From an uncultured Collinsella sp. (GTDB taxonomy: Bacteria; Actinomycetota; Coriobacteriia; Coriobacteriales; Coriobacteriaceae), in NCBI GenBank assembly GCA_902478885.1, contig CABSMS010000104.1, positions 1 through 6,315 of the forward strand: DNA of 6,315 nucleotides, read 5' to 3'. The translations under genes and the position numbers were made by a program. Each line of letters starts with the position of its first letter. Position 1 is the stretch's first letter. Below the pieces are notes generated by a model. It was not told the DNA's origin. It worked only from the letters and a program-made list of their open reading frames with translations, and ran no database searches. Of this stretch, positions 1 to 4,827 are shown piece by piece.

Positions 1-17
1 ATGTGTATAAGAGACAG
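1..17 (+). other. Sequencing adapter remnant (Tn5/Nextera mosaic end)
   Basis: The first 17 bases, ATGTGTATAAGAGACAG, equal the last 17 of the 19 bases of the Tn5 mosaic-end sequence used in tagmentation libraries. Genomic sequence therefore begins at about position 18. An apparent start codon inside the adapter (GTG at 3) adds five false residues, MYKRQ, to the first gene. Confidence 0.95.
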
Positions 18-638
18 GTGGGCAATAAGGTCGAGCAAATCTTGGACCCCAAGCCCGAGGAACAGCTCACCAAGGCCGAGGCTATCGCCGAGGTCGTGAA
101 GCAGCCCGCTCGTGGCTCCAATCGCAAGCCGCAAAAGCGCGGCAAGAGCGCCAGTAACGGCATTATCGTCAAGGGCGAGAGCAACAGCGGCCTGCTGGTC
201 CGTCTGGCTCATTGCTGCAACCCCGTGACGGGCGACGACATCGTCGGCTTCATCACGCGCGGTCGCGGCGTTTCGGTGCATCGCGCCAACTGCCCCAACG
301 TCAAGGGTCTTATGGAACATCCCGAGCGCATGATCGATGTGGAGTGGGACGGCGCTGCCGACACCCTCTTCCAGGTCGAGATCGTGGTCGAGTGCCTGGA
401 CCGCATGGGCCTGCTCAAGGATGTCACCATTGCCATTGGCGATGCGGGCGGCAATATCCTTTCTGCCGCCACGTCGACCAACCGCGAGGGTATTGCAACC
501 CTGCGCTTTATGGTCGAGATCTCGGACGCGAGCGGTCTGGATCCGCTGCTGGCTTCCATCAGCAGTGTCGATTCGGTCTACGACGCTCGCCGTCTTATGC
601 CCGGCGAAGGCGGAGCTCAGCTCAAGCGCCGTGTGTAG
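18..638 (+). CDS. rel: RelA/SpoT-family (p)ppGpp synthetase/hydrolase, C-terminal fragment (5' truncated)
   Basis: This is the last 206 codons of a long RSH enzyme, which makes and degrades the stringent-response alarmone (p)ppGpp in the cytoplasm and senses starved ribosomes through its C-terminal half. The hydrolase, synthetase and TGS domains lie off the left edge. Fragment residues 1-10 (VGNKVEQIL) look like the end of the helical domain. A basic, low-complexity linker follows to about residue 55. The zinc-binding CC/RIS domain spans about 58-110, with Cys66-Cys67, His88 and Cys92 and the typical GFITRGRGVSVHRANCPN signature. The ACT/RRM regulatory domain fills about 115-195 (LFQVEIVVE, DRMGLLKDVT, then NREGIATLRF). 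The stop is TAG at 636. Family length is usually above 700 residues, so roughly 70% is missing because the sequence ends, not because the gene is broken. It could be named relA or rel; one bifunctional Rel is usual in actinobacteria. Confidence 0.93.
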   Translation: MGNKVEQILDPKPEEQLTKAEAIAEVVKQPARGSNRKPQKRGKSASNGIIVKGESNSGLLVRLAHCCNPVTGDDIVGFITRGRGVSVHRANCPNVKGLMEHPERMIDVEWDGAADTLFQVEIVVECLDRMGLLKDVTIAIGDAGGNILSAATSTNREGIATLRFMVEISDASGLDPLLASISSVDSVYDARRLMPGEGGAQLKRRV

Positions 639-671
639 GTGCGAGAGCCTCTCAGCATCATAGATATTGGT

Positions 672-709
672 TACGTTCGAGGCATCGTTTGGTGCCTCGA
701 ACGTATTTT
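672..709 (+). terminator. Perfect hairpin after rel, possible weak terminator
   Basis: A 13-bp perfect inverted repeat (672-684 with 693-705, 8-nt loop) is followed by only four Ts (706-709). It lies 33 nt after the rel stop and just before the ribosome binding site of the next gene. The stem is strong but the T-tract is short, so termination may be partial. It could also act as an mRNA-processing or stabilising hairpin between two cotranscribed genes. Confidence 0.5.
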
Positions 710-726
710 AGAAGGAGGGTATGCGC

Positions 727-1410
727 ATGGGCGATATGACTTTGGACCTGACACCCCGAGGTGCAGCTTCGATTGAGGCACTCGTCAACGGCCCGGTTCA
801 GACCAACAGTTACGTCGTGATTTCGAATGACGAGTGCTTAATCGTCGATCCGGCGTGGGAGGGCGAGCGTCTTGTGGAGCATATCCGCACCGCGCATCCC
901 GAGGTTCGCGTACTCGGCTCTGTCTGCACGCACGGTCATGCCGACCATGTTGGCGGGGTCGCCGGGGTTCGAGCTGTCGTTGGCGACAGCGCACTATATG
1001 AGTTGTGCGCTAAGGACGTGACGGTGCCTCGCGCAAATATCGAGGAGCAGCGCGCCATGTGGGGTATTGAGACGCCCGATCCGGGCGAGCCGACGCGGCT
1101 GCTTGCCGAGGGCGATACAATTGAATTGGGCGATATCTGCCTGCAGGTGATCGAGACGCCGGGGCATACGCCGGGCGGCATCGTCCTGTTCGCCGCGACC
1201 GAGCAGGGGAACATCGCCTTTGTGGGCGACACGCTTTTCCCGGGCAGCCACGGTCGTACCGATCTTTCCGGCGGTGACGAGGCGGCGATTATGCGCTCGC
1301 TCTCCAAACTTGCCAAGACGCTTCCGCCCGATACCGTTTGCTTGACGGGCCATGGCGATTCGACCACGATGGCGCGCGAACTTATGCAGAATCCGTTTAT
1401 GCAGATGTAG
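727..1410 (+). CDS. MBL-fold metallo-hydrolase, glyoxalase-II-like
   Basis: A 227-residue soluble metallo-beta-lactamase-fold hydrolase with a complete dinuclear metal site: THGHADH (His69, His71, Asp73, His74), GHTPGG (His147), FVGDTLF (Asp168) and LTGHGD (His209). The GRTDLSGGD stretch at about 177-185 resembles the YcbL/type II hydroxyacylglutathione-hydrolase-like subgroup. These proteins hydrolyse thioesters of small thiols or related metabolites, but the substrate cannot be read from sequence, and many actinobacteria lack glutathione. An ATG also occurs at 721, but the ribosome site GGAGG (714-718) would be only 2 nt from it; from ATG 727 the spacing is 8 nt, so 727 is preferred. No signal peptide is visible. 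It lies 88 nt after rel in the same direction, with a hairpin between, so readthrough coexpression is possible. Stop is TAG at 1408. Confidence 0.9.
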   Translation: MGDMTLDLTPRGAASIEALVNGPVQTNSYVVISNDECLIVDPAWEGERLVEHIRTAHPEVRVLGSVCTHGHADHVGGVAGVRAVVGDSALYELCAKDVTVPRANIEEQRAMWGIETPDPGEPTRLLAEGDTIELGDICLQVIETPGHTPGGIVLFAATEQGNIAFVGDTLFPGSHGRTDLSGGDEAAIMRSLSKLAKTLPPDTVCLTGHGDSTTMARELMQNPFMQM

Positions 1411-1555
1411 GCTCGAAGCCGTCTTTCGAATCACGAAGACCGCTCAATCGTCAAGCTATTTTCCCCAGTGGGTCGATTCTGTGGGGCAAACGGTCAAAAT
1501 TTGTCCAATCGGATGGTATTCGTGAACAAACGAACGTTTATGCTCGGGTATGTCG

Positions 1556-1564
1556 TGGTAAAAT
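1556..1564 (+). promoter_or_regulatory. Extended -10 promoter of the aldolase gene
   Basis: TGG followed by TAAAAT (1559-1564) matches the extended -10 pattern TGnTATAAT with one mismatch. The -35 region around 1537-1542 (TTTATG) is poor, as is common for extended -10 promoters. Transcription would start near 1571, giving a leader of about 35 nt. A short inverted repeat AAACG-AA-CGTTT (1528-1539) overlaps the -35 position and could be an operator, but it is too short to be sure. Confidence 0.55.
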
Positions 1565-1604
1565 CTCAGGCGTTATCGGAGCAACCTTACAGGAGGTTTC
1601 TTTT

Positions 1605-2471
1605 ATGCTCGTCAACGCAGCAGACATGCTCAAGAAGGCCGAGGCCGGCAAGTACGCTCTCGGTGCCTTCAACACCAACAACCTCGAGTGGACCCTGGCT
1701 ATTCTCCAGGCCGCCGAGGAGGCCAAGTCTCCGCTGATCCTTCAGTGCACCGCTGGTGCCGCTAAGTGGATGGGCGGTTTCAAGGTCTGCGCCGACATGG
1801 TCAAGGCTGCCGTCGAGGCCACGGGCGTTACCGTCCCCGTCGCCCTTCACCTCGATCACGGTTCTTACGAGGACTGCTTCAAGTGCATCGAGGCCGGCTT
1901 CACGTCCATCATGTATGACGGCTCTCACGAGGAGACCTTCCAGCTTAACCTCGACCGCACCAAGGAGCTCGTTGAGCTTGCCCACTCCAAGGGCATGTCC
2001 ATCGAGGCCGAGGTCGGCGGCATCGGCGGCACCGAGGACGGCGTGACCTCCAACGGCGAGCTCGCTGACCCCGCTGAGTGCAAGCAGATTGCTGACCTGG
2101 GCGTCGACTTCCTCGCCTGCGGTATCGGCAACATCCACGGCGTGTATCCCGCCGACTGGGCTGGCCTTTCCTTCGAGCGTCTGGGCGAGATCAAGGCTCA
2201 GACCGGCGACCTGCCCCTCGTTCTGCACGGTGGTACCGGCATCCCCGAGGATCAGATCAAGAAGGCCATCTCCCTGGGTATCTCCAAGATCAACGTCAAC
2301 ACCGATCTGCAGCTCGTCTTCGCCAAGGGCGTTCGCGAGTATATCGAGGCTGGCAAGGATCAGCAGGGCAAGGGCTTTGACCCCCGCAAGCTCCTCAAGC
2401 CTGGTCGCGACAACATCGTTGCCCGCACCAAGGAGCTCATGGAGGAGTTTGGCTCCGTCAACAAGGCGTAA
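1605..2471 (+). CDS. fba: Class II fructose-1,6-bisphosphate aldolase
   Basis: This zinc enzyme reversibly cleaves fructose-1,6-bisphosphate to dihydroxyacetone phosphate and glyceraldehyde-3-phosphate in glycolysis and gluconeogenesis. It has 288 residues, normal for the short FbaA-type class II family. Visible signatures are HLDHGS with Asp84 (catalytic acid) and zinc ligand His85, IEAEVGGIGG (Glu134/Glu136), CGIGNIHGVY with zinc ligand His178, LVLHGGTGIP with zinc ligand His208, and KINVNTD (230-234) for phosphate/substrate binding. PGRDNI near the C-terminus is also typical. The ATG at 1605 has AGGAGG (1591-1596) at 8-nt spacing, and the protein starts in register with the family. The frame stays open further upstream, into the preceding gene, but that extension shows no family similarity. 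Strong C-ending codon bias fits high expression. An alternative is tagatose-bisphosphate aldolase of the same fold; the overall match favours fructose bisphosphate. Confidence 0.96.
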   Translation: MLVNAADMLKKAEAGKYALGAFNTNNLEWTLAILQAAEEAKSPLILQCTAGAAKWMGGFKVCADMVKAAVEATGVTVPVALHLDHGSYEDCFKCIEAGFTSIMYDGSHEETFQLNLDRTKELVELAHSKGMSIEAEVGGIGGTEDGVTSNGELADPAECKQIADLGVDFLACGIGNIHGVYPADWAGLSFERLGEIKAQTGDLPLVLHGGTGIPEDQIKKAISLGISKINVNTDLQLVFAKGVREYIEAGKDQQGKGFDPRKLLKPGRDNIVARTKELMEEFGSVNKA

Positions 2472-2491
2472 GCGTCGCTAAACTTCCCACC

Positions 2492-2590
2492 GGAAGCCCC
2501 GTCTCCCTACACTGTTTCCTTTGCGCTCACCTGGCTTCGCCAGAAGTCGCGCCAAGGAAACAGTTCCGGGAGACGGGGCTTCCTTCGTTT
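2492..2590 (+). terminator. Large three-tiered inverted repeat after the aldolase gene, probable terminator
   Basis: The left arm 2492-2507 pairs perfectly with 2568-2583 (16 bp). After a 3-nt internal loop, 2511-2521 pairs perfectly with 2554-2564 (11 bp). Inside, GCGC 2523-2526 can pair with 2549-2552, and CTGGC 2531-2535 with GCCAG 2539-2543. The whole 92-nt structure begins 20 nt after the fba stop and is followed by TTCGTTT. Position and T-richness suggest termination or 3'-end protection of fba mRNA. The length exceeds an ordinary terminator and fits an intergenic palindromic repeat element. Confidence 0.65.
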
Positions 2591-2715
2591 AACGCCGCAG
2601 GGTTACGAGTCTGAATTAAGGTGGCTACTGGCTTCGCCAGAAGTCGCGCGACGGAATCAGCTCCGGGTGAACGGGGCCTCCTTTGTTAACTCGCTACAGG
2701 GTTACTGGGCTGAAT
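2531..2715 (+). repeat. Two diverged tandem copies of an intergenic repeat (period about 97 bp)
   Basis: Copy A (2531-2617) and copy B (2628-2715) start with the same 22 bases, CTGGCTTCGCCAGAAGTCGCGC in outline, and remain alignable through CCGGG, ACGGGGC, CTCCTT/TTCCTT, GTTAAC/GTTTAAC, CAGGGTTAC and CTGAATT, with scattered substitutions and 1-nt indels. Copy A forms the right half of the large inverted repeat; copy B lacks a matching left arm. The last part recurs weakly at 2760-2785 (GGGGC, Ts, then CTCGCTACA), suggesting a third eroded copy. No coding potential is evident. Confidence 0.8.
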
Positions 2716-2748
2716 TCATTTTTTGACTACCGCTCGGCGGTGTTGATG

Positions 2749-2775
2749 GCTCCCTTGTTGGGGCTTTCTTTTTTA
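2749..2775 (+). terminator. Intrinsic terminator before the transglutaminase gene
   Basis: GCTCC (2749-2753) pairs with GGGGC (2760-2764), with one G-U pair, around a 6-nt loop. It is followed by TTTCTTTTTT (2765-2774). A second small hairpin (ACCGC/GCGGT, 2729-2741) precedes it. This would stop transcripts arriving from the fba side immediately before the next promoter. Confidence 0.6.
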
Positions 2776-2787
2776 TCTCGCTACAAT
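2758..2787 (+). promoter_or_regulatory. Probable promoter of the transglutaminase-like gene
   Basis: TACAAT (2782-2787) matches five of six -10 bases. TTGGGG (2758-2763) is a partial -35 at 18-bp spacing and lies inside the upstream terminator stem. Transcription would start near 2794. The -10 box covers the first possible ATG (2786), so that codon would not be in the mRNA; this supports translation from ATG 2822. Confidence 0.5.
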
Positions 2788-2821
2788 GGACTTCAAGAGT
2801 TCTAATGACTTGGAGTTTGGC

Positions 2822-4255
2822 ATGGCTGTTATTAATGTGCTGCCTTCGGATGGGAAGGTTATTGACGAGGGGCCGGTTGGTTGCTCTGTTGATGTTTGCA
2901 ATGATGACTTCTGTTTTCTAGATATTGGCTTGCCACCCGAGATCCTGCGTTTAAAGGACGCGGGGTATCTTTCGCAGGCTATTGAGGCTTGCGACCGCCT
3001 ACTTGCCCAAGATCCCGATCCCTCGCTTGCTGCCTGCGTTCGTGCCGAGCGGTATCGCATGCTTGAGACGCCGCTTCATTTTTCGGTGTCGCGCGATCGA
3101 GCTATTGCGATGATTCGCGAGGAGTGGCCTGAGTTTACCGAGGAGCAGTTTGACGATCTGATTGACCGTAAGCGTATTGACTGGCGCTTTATCGACGGCG
3201 AGCTGTTCGTTCTCGACAACTTCCTCGATTCGCTTCGCGTATATCCCAAAGAGGTCCCCGGCATGCGTCCCGATTCTACGGACGGAATAGCACTGCGCAA
3301 CGAGATGCTCAAGGAGATGGAGTCGCAAAACGGATTGACTCGCGTTATTACGCTTCAGGCGTCCTTGTCTGTCCCCGGCGCTCTAGAGGGGGAGACCGTT
3401 TGCGCTTGGCTTCCCGTCGCGGCTGCCTGCCGTCAGCAGTCTCGGGTCGAGATTCTCGACATGACGCCGGAGGGTACTGTTGCTCCCGCGAACGCTTCGG
3501 CGCGTACCGCCTCGTGGTCTTCTTCGAGTGAGCGCTCATTCTCGGTGACCTATCGTTATCACATCGATGCCGCTTATCGCGATATCTATGGGGGTGCGCT
3601 TCCGGCGCATCCGTGTATGGACGCGCCGCTGTCCGAGGATATTTCCGAGGACCGTCCGCACATTGCATTCACGCCGTATCTGCAGCAGCTGACGGCCGGT
3701 GTTGCTGACGGACTCGAGGATCCGCTCGATCGCGCTCGTGCTATCTATGATTACCTGACACAGCATATCGACTATCGCTATCAGCCACCGTACCTGCTTT
3801 TGGGATCTATTGCCGACGACTGTGCGCATTCGCTCCGCGGCGATTGCGGCGTTATGGCGCTCACGTTTATCACCATGTGCCGCATCGCGGGGGTGCCTGC
3901 CCGTTGGCAGAGCGGCCTGTATGTTGCGCCCGATTCGGTGGGGCCGCACGATTGGGCTGAGTTCTATACGCCACAGACCGGTTGGCTTAACGCCGACGTA
4001 TCGTTTGGTTCCTCGGCACGCAGGATGGGGGAGGAGTGGCGTCGTCGTCACTACTTTGGCAATCTCGACCCGTGGCGTATGGTGGCCAACAATCGATTCC
4101 AGACTGAATTTGTGCCTGCTTTCGATGGTATGCGCGAGGATCCCTATGACAACCAGATGGGCGAGGCCTCGGTTGACGGACGTGGATGTCGTAAGCGGGA
4201 GATGTTACGCAAGGTTGAGCTTATCGAAATGCTCGAAGTTCCATTTTCGGACTAA
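2822..4255 (+). CDS. Transglutaminase-like (papain-fold) domain protein
   Basis: A 477-residue protein whose C-terminal part (about 290-420) is a transglutaminase-core domain. The catalytic triad is intact: Cys342 in RGDCGVMALTF, His376 in GPHDWAEFY, Asp392 in WLNADVSFG. Bacterial members are mostly proteases, amidases or protein cross-linkers; the substrate is unknown here. No signal peptide or membrane segment is visible, so it is probably cytoplasmic. Residues 35-95 are helical-looking and residues 90-280 contain acidic and beta-like stretches that I do not recognise. An earlier in-frame ATG at 2786 has no ribosome site and sits in a -10 box. ATG 2822 has GGAG (2812-2815) 6 nt upstream and is preferred; 2786 would add 12 residues. 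It uses more T-ending codons than fba or the ribosomal genes, implying modest expression. It is flanked by a terminator and a tRNA, so probably monocistronic. Confidence 0.85.
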   Translation: MAVINVLPSDGKVIDEGPVGCSVDVCNDDFCFLDIGLPPEILRLKDAGYLSQAIEACDRLLAQDPDPSLAACVRAERYRMLETPLHFSVSRDRAIAMIREEWPEFTEEQFDDLIDRKRIDWRFIDGELFVLDNFLDSLRVYPKEVPGMRPDSTDGIALRNEMLKEMESQNGLTRVITLQASLSVPGALEGETVCAWLPVAAACRQQSRVEILDMTPEGTVAPANASARTASWSSSSERSFSVTYRYHIDAAYRDIYGGALPAHPCMDAPLSEDISEDRPHIAFTPYLQQLTAGVADGLEDPLDRARAIYDYLTQHIDYRYQPPYLLLGSIADDCAHSLRGDCGVMALTFITMCRIAGVPARWQSGLYVAPDSVGPHDWAEFYTPQTGWLNADVSFGSSARRMGEEWRRRHYFGNLDPWRMVANNRFQTEFVPAFDGMREDPYDNQMGEASVDGRGCRKREMLRKVELIEMLEVPFSD

Positions 4256-4267
4256 TCAACAGAAAGC

Positions 4268-4276
4268 TGTGATAAA
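4268..4276 (+). promoter_or_regulatory. Candidate -10 region for tRNA-Leu
   Basis: TGT followed by GATAAA resembles an extended -10 element (four of six bases plus the TG motif), 17 nt before the mature tRNA 5' end and just after the transglutaminase stop codon. No clear -35 box is seen. The tRNA could also be reached by readthrough, because no terminator lies between the two genes. Confidence 0.35.
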
Positions 4277-4293
4277 CTAACTCACGCATTACG

Positions 4294-4381
4294 TGCCCGA
4301 GTGGCGGAATTGGCAGACGCAGTGGACTCAAAATCCACCGTTGGCAACAACGTGCGAGTTCGAGTCTCGCCTCGGGCACCA
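4294..4381 (+). tRNA. tRNA-Leu (anticodon CAA)
   Basis: An 88-nt class II (long variable arm) tRNA with encoded CCA. The acceptor stem GCCCGAG (4294-4300) pairs with CTCGGGC (4371-4377). The D-arm has GCGG and the TTGGCAGAC loop. The anticodon stem is GTGGA/TCCAC (4322-4326/4334-4338) with loop CTCAAAA, giving anticodon CAA (4329-4331), which reads UUG. The variable arm covers about 4339-4353. The T-arm is GCGAG-TTCGAGT-CTCGC. The discriminator is A4378 and CCA is 4379-4381. All stems pair perfectly, so it should be functional. The spurious reverse-strand reading frame across it is the usual antisense-tRNA artefact. Confidence 0.97.
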
Positions 4382-4383
4382 TA
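4359..4383 (+). repeat. 25-bp direct repeat, copy 1 (tRNA T-loop to 3' end)
   Basis: The stretch from the T-loop through the CCA end plus two bases (TTCGAGTC ... CACCATA) is repeated exactly at 4543-4567, an offset of 184 bp. This is the part of tRNA genes that tyrosine recombinases commonly use as an attachment core. Confidence 0.9.
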
Positions 4384-4400
4384 CATGCAAGTGAGCGTTC

Positions 4401-4423
4401 AAGGGGGTCAAGGCCCCCTTTTT
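4401..4423 (+). terminator. Intrinsic terminator of tRNA-Leu
   Basis: AAGGGGG (4401-4407) pairs perfectly with CCCCCTT (4414-4420) around a 6-nt loop, and the run of five Ts is 4419-4423. It begins 20 nt after the tRNA CCA end. A near-copy occurs at 4584-4606. Confidence 0.9.
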
Positions 4424-4445
4424 CGTGCCGAACTCGCGTGAGCGC

Positions 4446-4528
4446 GCGGAGCGTTAAGCAAACAGGCCTGTGGCCTGTTTGTAGCGGAGCGTGGCGAGGG
4501 CGCCATGCGCCCGAAGCCCGGGGCTTCG
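4446..4528 (+). repeat. Palindrome cluster between the two tRNA 3' ends
   Basis: Three perfect hairpins lie in succession: 4459-4468/4472-4481 (10 bp, loop TGT), 4498-4503/4507-4512 (6 bp, loop CAT) and 4512-4519/4521-4528 (8 bp, single central base). A 9-bp direct repeat, GCGGAGCGT (4446-4454 and 4484-4492), brackets the first hairpin like a target-site duplication. This resembles a REP- or MITE-type palindromic unit. No real coding frame is evident in it. Confidence 0.7.
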
Positions 4529-4542
4529 CGAAGCGAAGTCCC

Positions 4543-4567
4543 TTCGAGTCTCGCCTCGGGCACCATA
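4543..4567 (+). pseudogene. Duplicated tRNA-Leu 3' end (partial tRNA; att-like repeat copy 2)
   Basis: Exactly 25 bases identical to 4359-4383, covering T-loop, 3' T-stem, 3' acceptor strand, discriminator and CCA. The bases upstream (GTCCC) do not restore the T-stem, and no D-arm, anticodon arm or 5' acceptor strand is present, so it cannot make a tRNA. Similarity continues loosely into a second copy of the terminator. It is either the remnant of a tandem second tRNA-Leu gene or the distal attachment site of a lost element. Confidence 0.85.
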
Positions 4568-4583
4568 AATGCACCTGCGCTTC

Positions 4584-4606
4584 AAGGGGGTTGCGGCCCC
4601 CTTTTT
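4584..4606 (+). terminator. Second copy of the tRNA-Leu terminator
   Basis: AAGGGGG (4584-4590) pairs with CCCCCTT (4597-4603), loop TTGCGG, and five Ts run 4602-4606. Stem and tail equal those at 4401-4423; only the loop differs. It follows the partial tRNA copy as the first follows the complete tRNA. Confidence 0.85.
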
Positions 4607-4636
4607 CGTGTACGTAATGTGATAACGCGCTGCGCG

Positions 4637-4645
4637 TGTTATTAT
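4637..4645 (+). promoter_or_regulatory. Extended -10 promoter of the infC operon
   Basis: TGT followed by TATTAT (4640-4645) matches the extended -10 pattern TGnTATAAT at all but one base. No convincing -35 is seen at 4617-4622. The TG part overlaps the right arm of a small hairpin (4622-4630 with 4634-4642). Transcription would begin near 4652, leaving a leader of about 175 nt before infC. Confidence 0.5.
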
Positions 4646-4651
4646 CCACAA

Positions 4652-4808
4652 GGCGTTGTTCCCGCAATGCCCTAAAGAGGAACCCGAGGGTTCCCACCTT
4701 TTGGCGCCAATGAGCAGCTGACTGGTCATACAAATTAGATTCTCTTCCTCAAATCGAGGATGTCTATGTGTACGACCTGGTTGCTGAGAAGCGCCGGGTT
4801 ATTTTTTT
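4652..4808 (+). promoter_or_regulatory. Structured infC leader with terminator-like hairpin (probable attenuator)
   Basis: Successive stems are 4652-4658/4665-4671 (7 bp, one G-U), 4679-4685/4688-4694 (7 bp), the palindrome TTGGCGCCAA (4701-4710), and 4746-4750/4756-4760. Last is 4775-4780/4794-4799 with an inner GCT-GAGA-AGC stem, followed by a seven-T run (4802-4808). The final hairpin lies directly before the infC ribosome site, so it can abort transcription before the genes. AACCCG (4681-4686) is complementary to CGGGTT (4795-4800) in the terminator's right arm, and GGCGC (4703-4707) to GCGCC (4791-4795), so alternative antiterminator pairings exist. L20-controlled attenuation of this operon is known in Bacillus subtilis; the regulator here is unknown. 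Confidence 0.6.
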
Positions 4809-4827
4809 ATGAATGGAGGTAGGGAAA

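Noticed and set aside
721..726. Upstream ATG for the MBL-fold gene
   Set aside because: Only 2 nt separate it from GGAGG; ATG 727 has an 8-nt spacing. The difference is two residues.
212..739. Alternative forward frame inside rel
   Set aside because: Arginine-rich shadow frame of a GC-rich gene. The rel frame carries clear CC and ACT domain motifs.
1421..1440. Hairpin GTCTT ... AAGAC after the MBL gene as terminator
   Set aside because: The stem is short and no T-tract follows.
1338..1604. In-frame 89-codon extension upstream of the aldolase
   Set aside because: It overlaps the end of the MBL gene in another frame, covers the promoter and ribosome site, and has no aldolase similarity.
1587..2228. 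Long reverse-strand frame inside fba
   Set aside because: Antisense shadow created by strong codon bias in fba; the sense strand is fully explained by a conserved enzyme.
2472..2821. Hidden small gene or CRISPR-like array in the gap after fba
   Set aside because: The repeats are only two to three, diverged, with no uniform spacers, and no start codon with a ribosome site opens a plausible frame.
4221..4733. Long reverse-strand reading frame across tRNA-Leu and its duplicated 3' end
   Set aside because: It reads the tRNA antisense and the palindromes (EARLELARCCQRWILSPLRLPIPPLGH-type text is a well-known artefact). It also overlaps terminators and lacks any family signature.
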